64,000 bases of DNA from Aradus depressus (Eukaryota; Arthropoda; Insecta; Hemiptera; Aradidae). The stretch spans positions 24,326,051 to 24,390,050 of the forward strand of contig OY759218.1 of NCBI GenBank assembly GCA_963662175.1, given 5' to 3'. This document shows, piece by piece, positions 10,681 through 23,000 of the stretch (positions within the stretch are counted from its first letter, which is position 1; each line of letters starts with the position of its first letter). Below the pieces are notes generated by a model, which was not told the DNA's origin, made no database searches, and saw only the letters and a list, made by a program, of their open reading frames with translations. The translations under genes and the position numbers were made by a program.

Positions 10681-11450
10681 ATTTAAAAAAGTTATCGGTG
10701 AATCACTAACAATGTACTTCCCCAGAACGAAATAATCAATTATCGTTTCGCTCCCCCTCCAAAACCACTCGAACGTTTGCGCTAATATTCTATAGTTGAC
10801 TTCCATAGGGTAAACAAATCATCTCAATAAAGTTTGTGTCAATAAATTCATTACATCGGCAGTTATTAAAGTTATTGAATTGAGCTTTCTCTTCTTCGGC
10901 CGATACCGTTACAATTTGACAGGTTGTGTCCTCATTCGGTTGTGACTTCAAATATGCAATTTTATCTCTACAAGTTCTCCGAATTCAAAACCTCATAAGG
11001 ACGACACTCACCATTTTCAGCAGAATTGGCAGAAAGGAAGGGGGGGATCAGAGGGGCTCAACTCATAAACCCCAATAACTGCCGATGTATAGACACAAAA
11101 TTTCATATATGAATTCAAAACCCCATAAAGACGACAAATCAATTTTTCTGAGGAATCGACCAAAGGAGAGGGGGGTGGGGACCAGTGGGAGACCCAACAC
11201 ATAAACCCAAATAACTGCCGATGTAATGAATTTATCAACATAAAAATTAGAATGAGGATTTATGAGCTCCGAAGTAGTAAGACAAATGATGAATATTAGC
11301 CAAATTAACCAAAGGGAAATGGGGATTACGGGGGAGGCTTAATATAGAAACTCTAATAACTGCCGTTGTAATGAATGTGTCAACGCAAAATTTCATATGT
11401 GAATTCAAAACCCCATAAGGACGACACTTATTAATAATTAATAGGGAAGC
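10681..11450. repeat. family A repeat, two pieces facing each other
   Basis: 10684-10930 is a minus-orientation piece (GGTGAATCAC…TACTTCCCCAG…CCCCCTCCAAAACCA). 10975-11450 is a plus piece with about three ~140-bp units carrying GAATTCAAAACCCCATAA, GGACGAC, a purine-rich GGGGGGATCAG stretch and AATAACTGCCGATGTA. It is non-coding. See the full-length copy at 56338-57800. Confidence 0.75.
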
Positions 11451-12185
11451 ACTTTGCCGGTTAATTCCCCACGACTTTTTTTTTATGCAAGTCCAACTTT
11501 CAGAATCTTCTTAAGTTACAAATAAAATTGAAGAGCTTGAAAATCCTATGCTCGTGAGCATGTTTTCGCTTCATCAATATATGATTATTATGAATTATAT
11601 ATGATTTCATATTATTATGAAGATTTGTGGTGAATACTTATTCAAATTAAGTTCTTGAAATTCGTGTGGAGTGCTGTTAGAGTAAGTCAGGCTTTTGACC
11701 AAGTTTGGCATGATGAGACTACTTTATAAATTGTGGGGTAATTGGAAACAGTTTTTCACATTTTTGAACAAGTGTTCTCAAAATATCAGTAATCGCGTTA
11801 TCATACATATTTTAGCAAGGCATTTGCGACTCTATATTTTAGTCAGTGGTGTTTCAACAAGAATTCACCACTTAAACGTCTTAGTAGCAGTTTCCCGGAT
11901 CATGAATGAGTGTTTACAATTACACCTGAGTTTGGGTGTAAAGGGAAACAGGGTTCACATCACCTGGCTGTGATATAAGAAAAGTGATAGGTGCCTATCA
12001 CAGCTGGTAGCCACCTGCTAATTTAATCTTCTCCTTGGCTTCTCGGGTAATGTTTCCAATTACCCCAATCCACAGTTTTCAATCATCCTTTATCCTCTTT
12101 TATAAATAATTTCATCTTAGATTTATGAATAAAAATTAACAAAATAAATAAAACAGTTTTAGGAACTCAAGAAACGAATTAATTA
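11451..12185. other. AT-rich DNA with inverted GGGGTAATTGGAAAC motifs
   Basis: GTGGGGTAATTGGAAACAG occurs at 11733-11751 and its inverted form TGTTTCCAATTACCCC at 12051-12066. The same motif returns at 13686-13701 (inverted) and 13716-13732. They may be terminal or subterminal repeats of the pogo-like element whose transposase remnant lies at 12704-13425. The open frame 11695-11973 shows no domain. Confidence 0.45.
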
Positions 12186-12366
12186 ATAAATAAAACAAAC
12201 TTATTTTTTGAAATATCGTCTATTCCACTATAAATTTATATATAACTACCGGTTTCGGCCTTACACCATCTTCAGGTCTAGTTATGAACTGAAACCGGTA
12301 GTTATATATATTTATATCTTTAGTGGAATAGACAATATTTCAAAAAATAAGTTTGTTTTATTTATT
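12186..12366 (-). repeat. foldback repeat with a hammerhead-ribozyme-like core
   Basis: Two ~65-bp arms are inverted copies (AACAAACTTATTTTTTGAAA at the left, its complement at the right) around a short centre. On the minus strand the centre reads CTGAAGA - TGGTGTAAGGCC - GAAAC, and ACTACCGGT/ACCGGTAGT could pair around it. This is the order of a hammerhead: CUGANGA, stem II, GAAA, stem III. Stem II is weak and stem I carries mismatches, so catalysis is unproven. 15586-15800 holds a degraded relative. Confidence 0.6.
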
Positions 12367-12703
12367 TATTTATTACAAGTTTCCACAATATGTCCGCGTT
12401 CCTCAACTTAAAACGAATTAATTGTTTGTCATTCAACATAATCACCCTTTTAAATGACAAGACAGTAAAAATAAAATAAAAAAGTAAAATATAATGTAAA
12501 CATTTAAAGTGTAAAAAAATTATTTTTCTCTTACATTAACATTCCCTGAGAAAGTGTAAACTGTTTTCCTGCCTTCTTGTTGTATTGACGGCGAAGGAAG
12601 AAGAGCTTTAATTTGGTCCTTTGGAATACTTGTCGTTGTCCACCATTAAGAATTTAGTCCTTGCTCTGTTCAAACTCTTCAATCCAGTGACTTCAATGTC
12701 ATC

Positions 12704-13425
12704 TTAATCAACAGAATCTATGACACAGACATAGGTGAAATGGCTTTTATTTCGTGAGCTACCCACAAAGTCTACTTTGTACATACAAAGGTGTTGGAAG
12801 AAAATGCCGTGGTCGATGGCTCCAGATATGTCACTTCTTCTTGCATATCCATTGGAAGGATCATGGGCGAAGCCAGTCTCATCAGCATTAAAGACTAGAC
12901 AGCCATGCTCTTCATGAATAGAACATTCATCATAAACTTTTTTCACTTTATCAAAAAAATCAAACACAACGAATGGGTCTCTCGCATCTCTTCTGGACTT
13001 TTTCAGTGACAAAGACTTATGCCGACGCATAAACCCTTGGTACCAGCCTTCTCCGGGTGCACCATCTCGAAACCTAGTTGTGAGGTTATTGGTGACAGCA
13101 AATTGTTGTATGTATGAAGATGCTTCAACTCTTTTTTGTCACATGAGAAACCCATCCGAGCCCTAGCAATGAGGCACTTTGCTAAATCACTTTCAGTTTC
13201 TTGTGACAGTTCTGTTGGACGTCCTGCTCCCATTTTATCAATGCTTACCTTTCGTCCTTTATATTACAGTAATAGGAACCCCATAATGCTCTCCGGCTTC
13301 TCTATACGTCTTGTTACTGTTGATGACATCATATACAGCATTCTGCAGATCTTAGATCGAGCATGGGCCCAGTGTAGTTCTTTGGCGAGACCGAGGCATT
13401 TTTCACTTGGTAACGTAGATTACCT
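12704..13425 (-). pseudogene. pogo-like transposase remnant (HTH plus start of DDE domain)
   Basis: Read on the minus strand, 13425-13270 gives AVYDVINSNKTYREAGEHYG VPITVI in split frames, a pipsqueak-type helix-turn-helix. GAGRPTELSQETESDLAKCL follows (13233-13175), then after frame breaks SLSLKKSRRDARDP and FNADETGFAHDP. The D in NADETGF corresponds to the first catalytic aspartate in pogo/Tigger-type DDE transposases. The frame stops soon after, with frameshifts at about 13030 and 13255. It is an inactive N-terminal half. Confidence 0.8.
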
Positions 13426-13969
13426 AAAACACAAAGAAAGAGAAAGTATACTTTATTCTATGCTATAAATTAATGATAGGTTAAAAAAAAATTGGATAAA
13501 TCTTGTGATTTTTGTTGATGCCTGGGTCTAAGAAGATAGGTTACATCTACCTACCAACATACCAAACTGACGTCAAATGGAAAAATTAACATTTCAGGAA
13601 GGAATATTTAGCACTTATGGTGTACGAAAGTAGTTGTAATTCAGTTTTTATTGAACAACAAACACCAGAAATGCAATAACAACAATGTTTCCAATTACCC
13701 CGGATCTACAAAACTTGGGGGTAATTGAAAACTAACCCCAACACAGGCTGTATTGCTTATTTTAATCAAAACAACTACTGATACTGTTTACTACATTTGA
13801 AACCAACAATATGATAAGTTTTCATCACTTACCTAAACAATGAAAGATGGAAAACTCTGGAAAATGTAGGAGCTCTTTGAAACTAAAAACGGAATTTTCT
13901 GCAGTCACTCAGCATCTATTACGTTTAATGGGTAATAGCGCCCGAAAAAAGCGGGAACATAGAATTTCA
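13426..13969. other. AT-rich non-coding DNA
   Basis: Contains the paired motifs TGTTTCCAATTACCCC (13686) and TGGGGGTAATTGAAAACT (13716), possibly one end of the pogo-like element. No gene is recognised. Confidence 0.4.
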
Positions 13970-14110
13970 TGTCATGACAGCTACATATACGATGACTCGA
14001 CGGTTTATTTACATTACATCATCTCACACAAATCGCAAAACTGATGAAAAACATGGAAAATAAAACAGCACAGATAATTAAGAAGAAATAAAATTAAAGT
14101 AAATGTGAAA
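13970..14110 (+). pseudogene. small Jockey-type reverse-transcriptase fragment
   Basis: YIYDDSTVYLHYIISHKSQN resembles the catalytic 'F/Y-A-DD' motif of Jockey RT and what follows it. The DNA matches 44757-44825 (CATCTCACACAAAT…AACATGGAAAATAAAAC), which continues into a clear Jockey RT thumb. Only about 45 codons are recognisable, with stops. Confidence 0.6.
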
Positions 14111-15585
14111 AATGACGGACTTGTAAGCATCTGTTTCGGTTTAGCTTCCTGGGATATAAAACTAGTTGGAAACAAACATCTAAATGTTAATATAAAGAAA
14201 TTAAAACTACATCAAAGAAATTAGAATATATTTTACTAAAACATGAAAGAGATTGAAACATAATTTATGAGAATTTAATTGTTCTAAGAAATTGAAATAC
14301 ATACTTATTTTATATTTTTATTGGTAAAATTAAAGTAAGATTTTTTCAAAAAATCAATATAAGAAGAACTAATGTCAAGACTGCATTTATGTATAAGAAA
14401 ATAAGATATTTCTGAAAAAATAGTGTGAATAATTATTCAGAGTAAAATGATCAAGGAAACAGTAAGAAAATCTAAATTGTCCTTTAAATTTGAAATTTTC
14501 TAAAATTTAAAATTATAATTAAAAATCATGCCTCCCACATTAAGTTGGAACGAATTTTTTGCGTACAAATGTTAACATCTTGCTTTAGAGGTGAGGTAGA
14601 GATAGGTTTTTTAATTAAAGGTAAAACTTGGTCGGAACTTTGTGCTACATTTATTTGTAATAAGAATAAAATAAATTAAGGGAAATTATCAAATGGAAAG
14701 ATGTCCATTTTGAAGAACTGGAGAAAGAAAGGTATCAAATATAAGAGTTCGTAAAATTGAAGTGACTAAATAGGTACTTTTCAGAAGTTAGTTTCATTTC
14801 TTTTGAATTTATTTAAGGAAAGAAGGAAAGGCAATTTCAGCTGGAGAGCTAGAAAATACCAAAAAGACAACATGGAAGTAGGATTGTTTTCAAAAATAAT
14901 AAACAATTAGAAATCAGAAAGAAAAAAAAAGGTGGGCGTGTCACGGAGACGCAAACCATCTGGAGGGTCATAGAGAAAGAAGCTGAGAAGCCAGTCGGTG
15001 GCGAAGAGTTGATTTTTACCACCTTTAATGAAGAAGAGTGCAGATAGACAATACCATGGGAATTTGTTGAAAAGAAATTTTCCAAAGTGACCAGAATGTG
15101 AGAGAGAGTGTTCAGTGAATAGGCACACGAAGGACAACTAGGGCAGACAACCAGTAGCAGGAGCCATGCATCGTGACTCAAGAAACTTACAAATGGATGT
15201 GGAGACGATTTTTCCATCTTCACTAGACACTTTTCGTGCTTCTGGATTTATTTTTTGGGTACATCTTGGACAAGACAACACCTGGTTATTATACTTCACG
15301 TTTCAAAATGTTAATGTATGTTCAATTTTAATTTCTTTATTTTATTTCTTATGTTTTGGATAATTCAAAGTTTAATAATTTTTTTTGATATTTTCTTGAT
15401 TGATCATTATGACTGGTTGGATATGTATTTCTTTTTAAAATTTAACTTATACTTTGAAATGTGTAGCTAAATTGAAGAGTTGGTTTCTTGTCTCCTCCCA
15501 GTTCCCCATCTTATTTATTTTCCATAATTTCTGACTCTCTCTTATCATTTAGACAGAGAACTCCGCGAGAGATAATAATGTTTTT
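14111..15585. other. AT-rich DNA, no gene seen
   Basis: No domain was recognised on either strand. The opposite-strand frames around 14849-15363 are hydrophobic and phenylalanine-rich and read like composition artefacts. A less AT-rich stretch at 14930-15180 remains unexplained. Confidence 0.5.
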
Positions 15586-15800
15586 GAAATACTAAGAAAC
15601 GAGGACATATTGTGGAAATTTATAATAAATAAATAGAGCAATCTTCGTTTTTGAAATATTGTATATTTCACAAGAAATGTATACATAACCGATAGTTTAT
15701 GTACATTACTCTTGGGGAATAGACAATATTTACATAAACGATTATATTGGTAATTGACAATATTTACAAAAGTATTGGTAATTGTCTATTAAGAAAGTCT
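15586..15800. repeat. degraded relative of the 12186-12366 foldback
   Basis: GAGGACATATTGTGGAAA…AATAAATAA matches the reverse complement of 12361-12398. The following TTTTTGAAATATTGT and GGAATAGACAATATTT match the foldback arms. The ribozyme-like centre is no longer recognisable. Confidence 0.6.
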
Positions 15801-15849
15801 CGATATTTTTATTCAAATTTTCGTCGATAAAAAAAGGACCAATTACTTT

Positions 15850-16161
15850 GTCATTGATGTAAATATACAGAAATGTTAGAACTTTGAGCAATTTTCAGGA
15901 TGCTATTATTAGGATCAGCTTGAACTGCATCTAGCACTGCAATCTAATTATAACATCCTTGACAGTTGATCGACGTTTTTTAATTTTTGCTTGCACACTT
16001 CCATTCTCAACAAATGCTTTAACCACACGATTAAATATTCTACGAGATGGAATATTTCTATCAGGAAAATTATTAGCATAAATTCTTATTGCTTGATTTA
16101 ACATTTTTGACTGATAAGCAAAGATCATATTCCCTTTTTTCGCAATTGAAAAACTCTCCAT
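15850..16161 (-). pseudogene. DUF4817-type transposase N-terminal fragment
   Basis: The minus-strand frame from 16161 reads MLNQAIRIYANNFPDRNIPS then RRIFNRVVKAFVENGSV. This matches the DUF4817 helix-turn-helix domain found at the start of many insect mariner/IS630-like transposases. After a frameshift near 15940 the text continues AVLDAVQADPNNSILKIAQS, the second helix-turn-helix. No catalytic domain follows. It is about 105 codons of a protein usually over 300. Confidence 0.8.
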
Positions 16162-16678
16162 GTTTTAGTCTTTTGCGTTATTAATATTAATAAATTTAAC
16201 TCTATTAACGTTTTTGACAATGTTAATACTGTAGAAAGAATTATTATTCATTGAAATAATACAGTAAGAAATGTAAACAATAATAAAATTAAGGAATTAT
16301 ATATAAAAGAAAAGAGAAAAATAAATAATAACATTGAAACAAAAATATTGCTAAATTATCATGATTTTTTTCTAAATAGAATTAATAAATGTATTGAAGT
16401 TACAGGACATCAGTTCGAACATTTACTACAATAAAATTCATTTATTAGGTTTAATTGGTCTAACAAAAAAATGTCTCATTTAACCTCCCCTCAATTTTTC
16501 CCCAGGAACCTAAATATGTAAAAACAAATTTGTTGACAGTCAAAAAAATTTGTTTTTTTAAATTTATAAAAACGTTTAAAATTTTCATTTGTCATTCTAC
16601 TCTACATTTTTTATCTCAAGCTTTTTTTTGAGAAAATCATTATTTTTCGAGTTATTTACCTGGGTCACGATAAAATGA
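16162..16678. other. AT-rich DNA upstream of WDR45
   Basis: No gene. This and the next 300 bp must contain part of the WDR45 upstream region, but no core promoter motif is convincing. Confidence 0.4.
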
Positions 16679-16701
16679 ACACACACACACATATATATAT
16701 A

Positions 16702-16735
<34 letters not shown>
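16679..16735. repeat. (CA)n(TA)n microsatellite
   Basis: Alternating AC then AT dinucleotides with one break. The two opposite frames spanning it are repeat artefacts. Confidence 0.9.
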
Positions 16736-16740
<5 letters not shown>

Positions 16741-17014
16741 TATTTCAAATTACTATTGGACACCCTTGGGATTTTGATCTTCACGGCAGTGTCACATGGC
16801 ACAGATCTCCTTATTATCGAACGGACTTTTAATGTGATACATCGATACGTTAAAGAACAGTCGAGGTTTTTCCTTGTTGTTGCAGTTCTGTCATTAAATA
16901 AAGGACACTTCTCATACCTAATGGATTTTGAACATGTGAACTTCCTAGTCAACTGTCTTTTCATTAGTTCTCATTTGCAAATAATTTTTTAGAACCCCAT
17001 CGCCAAATCTTGAC

Positions 17015-17066
17015 ATGCCTTATAACGATAAAGGTGTAATTAGTTTAAGATTTAACCAAGATCAAG
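17015..17066 (+). CDS. WDR45: WDR45 coding exon 1
   Basis: Codes residues 1-17 ([17 protein letters not shown]) plus one base; donor gtaagc. A possible acceptor (…tttttttag) at 16992 suggests the exon may begin there with an upstream untranslated exon. The transcription start is not visible. Confidence 0.85.
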
Positions 17067-20000
17067 GTAAGCTGTTTTTTTATTTGTTTTTAATACGTAA
17101 AGAAACCTATATTATTTGGTTATTTTTTTGAGGAAGGAGATTTAACTACACTCACGCAGTAACTCTCTTCAAGTTTTATCTCGTAATTAATTTTACTAGC
17201 CTTCGCCTTACGATTTGTTTTCTTTCTTTGTCTTTACACTTTCGTTATTTATTTACATACTGCGCATTTAGTTGCTAACTTAATCCAAACTTCATTTTTG
17301 TACGATTATCTGATATTCGTGCGCTCTGAAAAACAATTAGGTATTTCTGATTAAAGGGGAGAAGTTTTATTTTATTTTATTTTTTTTATCAACACCACAG
17401 ATTCAGTGAACATCGAGGCACAAGATATTGGACCTTGTAATTAAGTTTTTCACCAATTTGTTTTTTTTCTCACATTACTTGCTCCATCCAAGCCTAAAAA
17501 AATACTAATAAAACTATACCAATTTCGAGGTTAAAACGCAGGACCTTTTAAACGTTTTACAGTAATTGTCAATCTTTATGTCTTAAGTCACTATAAAAAT
17601 ATTGTTTGTAAACAGTGTAAGTGCTTAGGATCATTAATTTTATAAAAGTAGGATAAATTAATTTCCAAATTGTCATAAATTCTAAAAAATTGTAATTATT
17701 TTTTTATTTAGTGTCAGTGGCTAGTTATTACGTTTTTTGTGTATTGTTAAAATTATTGATTTTTTAGACAGCCAATAAGCATGTAAGTGTGTTCCGACTA
17801 AATATACATTTTTCAAAAAAATGTTGTTTTCGAGGTGCTGCCTTTTGACCCTAAATACATTTCAAAATTAAGTTTGTATTTGTTTCTTTTATTGGCGATA
17901 TTAACGTTTTTTCTTTGTAGGTTGCTTCACCTGTTGTATGGAAAGTGCCTTGCGGATCTACAATGTGGATCCTCTTACGGAGAAAGCTCATTATGGTAAA
18001 TTATTATTATTATACACAGTTTTGACTTTATGTTTAAATACAGAAGTCAACTCAATCAATATGTTCTACAAAAGAAAGATTCTGATTGACAGAAGAAACA
18101 GTTAACGTAAAGAACCACATGTATTATTTTTTCCTTTTAATATAAAATGAAAATATAATGTATATAAATAATGATTAGTATATAATTGATGAATAAAACG
18201 GAGATTCGACAAACTTTAAAGAGGATATCTGTGGATGAACTCAGCCAAAAGAAAAAAAAGATTGAAAGCTACGTATCAGATAATGTTTTTGAATACGAAT
18301 CACTATTTTTGTATTATGGTTATTTTATTATTTTTGACCAATGAGAAAAAAATTCCTTTTCCGAATATTTTCCTCTAACATACCTAAACATTTTTAGTTG
18401 AAGTTTAAATTTTTTTTATTGTCTATATAATATATCTTTTGCAGTGGTAATTGACATATTATCTATTAATTTATAACAATTTTTGAGAGCATTTTGTGAC
18501 ATTCAAGGATTGTTACAAATTCCCTGCTCATTCTATTGGATTAATTTAATAGCAACAATTATATTTTCAATGTGTTGTGGGTTATGTTGCAGTAGTCGAC
18601 CTGATCGGTAGTTTGTCCATCTGCGAGATGCTTCACAGAACCAACATCCTAGCCATGGTTGGAGGCGGATCCAAACCGAAATACAAAGATAATGTTGTCC
18701 TCATTTATGACGATGCCAAAGATCTCTTTCTAGTTGAGTTAGTGTTTTCGTCAACTGTAAAAGCTGTTAGATTAAGAAGGGACAAGTGAGTTCACTATTT
18801 AATTGTTATTAATTCATTATTTAAATTATTTTTGTTCACACAATATGTATTTGTTTTATTAGGGGCTTCACACCCTGGACCCAAGTCTCGCTTCGTATTT
18901 ATCTGCATAGGTTCTAGAAGGTGTTCAATTTTGACAGATGTATTTTATCGAGACAGTTCTAGTTAAATGAAGATATTTTTATTTTTTCGTAATTTGATTC
19001 AAATCATCGACATTTTAAAAAACGGAATTGAGGAGTGAAGGGTGTGTGTATTGCGAAAAATTAGACTTTTAGACTTACACCATTATTGTTCTGAACACCT
19101 TCCTCCAGTCAATTGGAATAATTTATTTCATTTTCTAATTTCAGGATCATAGTTGCCACAATTTCACATATTTATGTGTTTTCCTTCCCAGACAAGATAG
19201 AAAGATTATTTACCCTGGAGACGAGAAATAATCCATTGGGTTTATGTGAAGTAACTCCAATCATTTCTGCTGAACGTCATTTGCTTGTCTATCCCGGTCA
19301 TAAAACTGGTAGCGTTCAGCTAGTGGTAAGTACATAGCTTCTCAAACAATAGTTATCTAATATTATTCACCTTAAGGAGTGCTTTTTGCTTCTGTGTTGG
19401 ATAAAATATCAATCAGAAGGATATTGTATGAGTGTACACAGACAACTACTTGTCAAATATTTTCATCTTATTGGTAAAACGTCACATGTTCATAGTTTCG
19501 CCTCACAGCATTGTCAAGTGTCCTTGGTATTTGAAGGAGTGCATTTGGTAATGCAGTAGAATATGAATCTAATCGTGTACCAGTATAGCGACAATTATAT
19601 TAATATTCATAGAGCTCGAAATATACAACTTTTCGTGTCTTGGGAGCCCTACCAAAATTACCAAACCTAAAGGATGTTTTTTTTAGAGGTTTGTTTTCCC
19701 AATAGGGATTAAACTGTTATACAGTGGTCATATCGGGCAACCCAAATGTCATTTGTGCTCAGTTTGGTTTGCCATTTCACCATGAATAGACACGCCAGAA
19801 CAACGTTTGCAAATTATGCAAATTTATTTCGAAAATCCTGGTCAGTTCGTGAAACTTACCGTGCATTTTACGGTCGACCTAATCGTCCATCCGAGCAATT
19901 AATTCGAATAACCATGGATCGTTTTCGCGGAAAGATCTTGGTTTACGAGCTTACAAGATCCAGCTCGTGCAACAATTGAAGCCGCTTGACCATCGTTTGC

Positions 20001-23000
20001 GTCGTACGTTCGGTGAATGGGCCGAAAACGAGATAGCTCTTGATCCTCATTTTCACCACATTTGGAGTGAAGAAAATCCACAAGCCGTTGTTGAGGCTCC
20101 GTTACATCCACAAAAAGTCACTGTTTGGTGTGCTTTATGAGCTGGTGGAATCATTGGTCCATATTTCTTCAAAAATGATGCCGGTCAGAACGTTACAGTC
20201 AATGGAGACCGCTATAGAGCCATGTTTACGAACATTTTCGTTCCCCAATTGAATGGCATTAATGTGGAAGAGCTGTGGTTTCAACAAGACGGCGCTACAT
20301 GCCACACAGCGCACACCACAATCGATTTATTGAAGGAAACATTCGTTGAGGGCATAATTTCGTGTAATGGACCTGTGAATTGGCCTCCAAGATCGTGTGA
20401 TTTAACACCTTTGCATTATTTTCTGTGGGGATATGTGAAGTCGCTAATCTACAACTATAAACCAGAGACGATGGACGACTTGGAAGCCAACATGCGCCGC
20501 GTTATTGCCGATATACGGCCTCAGTTACTCGAAAAAGTTGTCGAAAATTGGACTTCCAGATTGCGCTTTATCTCGAGCCATCCGCGGTTGCCATATGCCC
20601 GAAATAATATTTAAACACTAATGGCATAAAATAATCTTTCCAATAAAGCCAATACCATGGCCACTACCACGATTTTTATGTGTTTTATTTCGTTTTAAAG
20701 TTCTATACCTCCAAAAAACACCCGTTAGAATTGGTAAAATGCCCAACGTCCGTTAACGTAAAACGCTGGTCGTTCGTATTTACGTTACATAATGTGATTA
20801 ATAGATCAAAGTTCGTTTCCACGTTCTGGGTTGGATACCCTAACATGAGGTTTAAACGTCATGTTTATTTTACGACGAAATGTGGAAAGAAAACAATTCT
20901 TTGTTTGTATAGAAGGTTTTTAGTTTAATTTTTTATTTAGTTTGATATTTGCACCGATTCTTGCTTTTACTGTTGTGATCCCCGCAAGGGAATAAATCAA
21001 AACTATCGCCTGAGTTTTTTAAATTATAATATTGAATATTTGTTTCTCCCCCCCTATTTTCCCATTCTCCAACATCAATTATCACTAATTATTTTAGTTA
21101 TTTACTTATTTAATTTTTTTTATTTTATTTTTCCTAAATCTCTTATTTAGTTTAAAAATTTTCTAGCATAAATATTATGTATATTTCGTTCATTTTATAT
21201 ATTTTTATTTTTAATTTATTTATTTTGTATTGTATTATTTTATTATTATTTTTCTTCTTCCTCTTCTCACTTTTTCGGTTTAGCCCCTACTTTCTAAAAT
21301 TAATTTTATTTTAAACATTGTCTGGACATCATTCTTTGATTTTTATTAATTTATTTTATTTTATTCATATTTATGTATCTCCTTTATTATATCAATTCTT
21401 CTGTTTATATAATACAGTTATTTTCGCTTATTTCATCACAATTAAGCTGTTCATCAAATTTTTTTATTTATCTGTATTTATTATTCTCTATTTTTTTTTT
21501 TTTTTTTCCATTGTAGCACTAATTTATTTATTTTTGTATTTATTTCTGATATTTTATGTTATTGTTTTTTTTCTTATTGACTCTATGTATTTATTTATAG
21601 AGGACCTCGGTCCCATTTTCATTTCATTTGTTAAAAGGATTTGGCCAATACAGAGGCGGGGGTTACCAGTGCTCCTGCCACCTTGACCGCTCACCAGAAT
21701 GAGATCGGCTGCCTCTCTATCAACCAACAAGGTGTCCTCGTCGCTACAGCCTCCGTCAAGGGCACTCTCATCAGGGTCTGGGACACACTCAAAAAGAATT
21801 TGCTTGTTGAACTTAGGAGAGGAACTGATCCAGCTACTGTTTATTGGTATTCAAATATTACTTTTTTTGCTTGCAATAAATCACAGTTACTAAATTCAAA
21901 TCGTGGTGCGAGGGCGCCGGTAGCTCAGTGGTATGCATGCTTGACTTCTGAGCTCAAGAACGTGGGTTCGTAACCCGACCGAGGCCCTTAGTTTATTTTA
22001 TCTGGGAGGTAAAATAAACTTAAGCACGCCGTCCTTCGGATGGGACGTTAAGCGATGGTGCCGAGCCTGTACGATGTCAGGTACTCGTTAAAGACCCCTA
22101 CCCTAGGTGAATAAAAATTTAAGGTATGCAAAATTTAGGACTCCCACAGTAGAGTCGGGCTCATGTCTACCAGAGTGACGAAAGAGCGCTCTGGTAGTAG
22201 GCGATATGACCTCGTAGTTAAAGCCCGGGCATGAGTCATAATAACTAACTAACAAATCGTGGTGCTGAAAGGTTTCAATACTTGATACCCCATTTTTACT
22301 CACCCAGCTATACGAAGTATTGGGTTAGTTATGTCATCGGTCAACAATTTGATGCGGTATTTTCGACGGAATTTCATGTTCTCCGACTTCCTGATTCCAA
22401 AATTGAACAAAACAAATTCTATGTGTGTGCCTGTGAAAACGATAACTCCCGTTAGAATTAATGTATCGACACGAAATTTTATATTTGTATCCAGAATCGA
22501 TGACATCTATTGATTTTCAGCCAAATCGATTGAAGGGAATTGGGGAGGGTTAACACAAAATCTCTATAACTGACGTGATGAATGTATTGACACAAAATTT
22601 CATACATAAATTCAAAGTCGTGTAAGGATGGCAAGTATTAATTTTTTGCAAAATTGGTCGAAGAGAAGGGGGGGCCAGAGAAAGAGGGCTCAACTCAGAT
22701 AGCCTAATAATTGCCGATGTGATAAATGTATCCACTTAAAATAAGATATGAGGACTCTGAAGCCACTATGTAAGTCTAATATTGAGTTTTAGCCCAAATG
22801 GTAGATTGGCTTTGGAGGGAGAGCGAAAACGTAATTTATTTACTCGTGCTGGGGAAGTGCATATCCGGGGAATCACCGACAACTTTTTTTCTTACTTCTC
22901 ATTCATCAAGAATGAGCTGCCATTTTAAAACAATGAATTCCGATCTCTTCAGAACCTTTATTTTTTGTTGACTGTCTGGCTGTTTCGCACCTATATACAC

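Noticed and set aside
14849..15223. Minus-strand 124-codon frame
   Set aside because: Hydrophobic, serine/phenylalanine-rich, no domain; nested frames at the same place suggest a composition effect.
21318..21686. 122-codon open frame overlapping WDR45 exon 5
   Set aside because: It comes from a T-rich intron stretch (F/Y/I/L-rich), and exon 5 is used in another frame.
21910..21990. Possible tRNA gene
   Set aside because: A and B boxes are present, but it is the head of a repeated SINE with target duplications, not a free tRNA gene.
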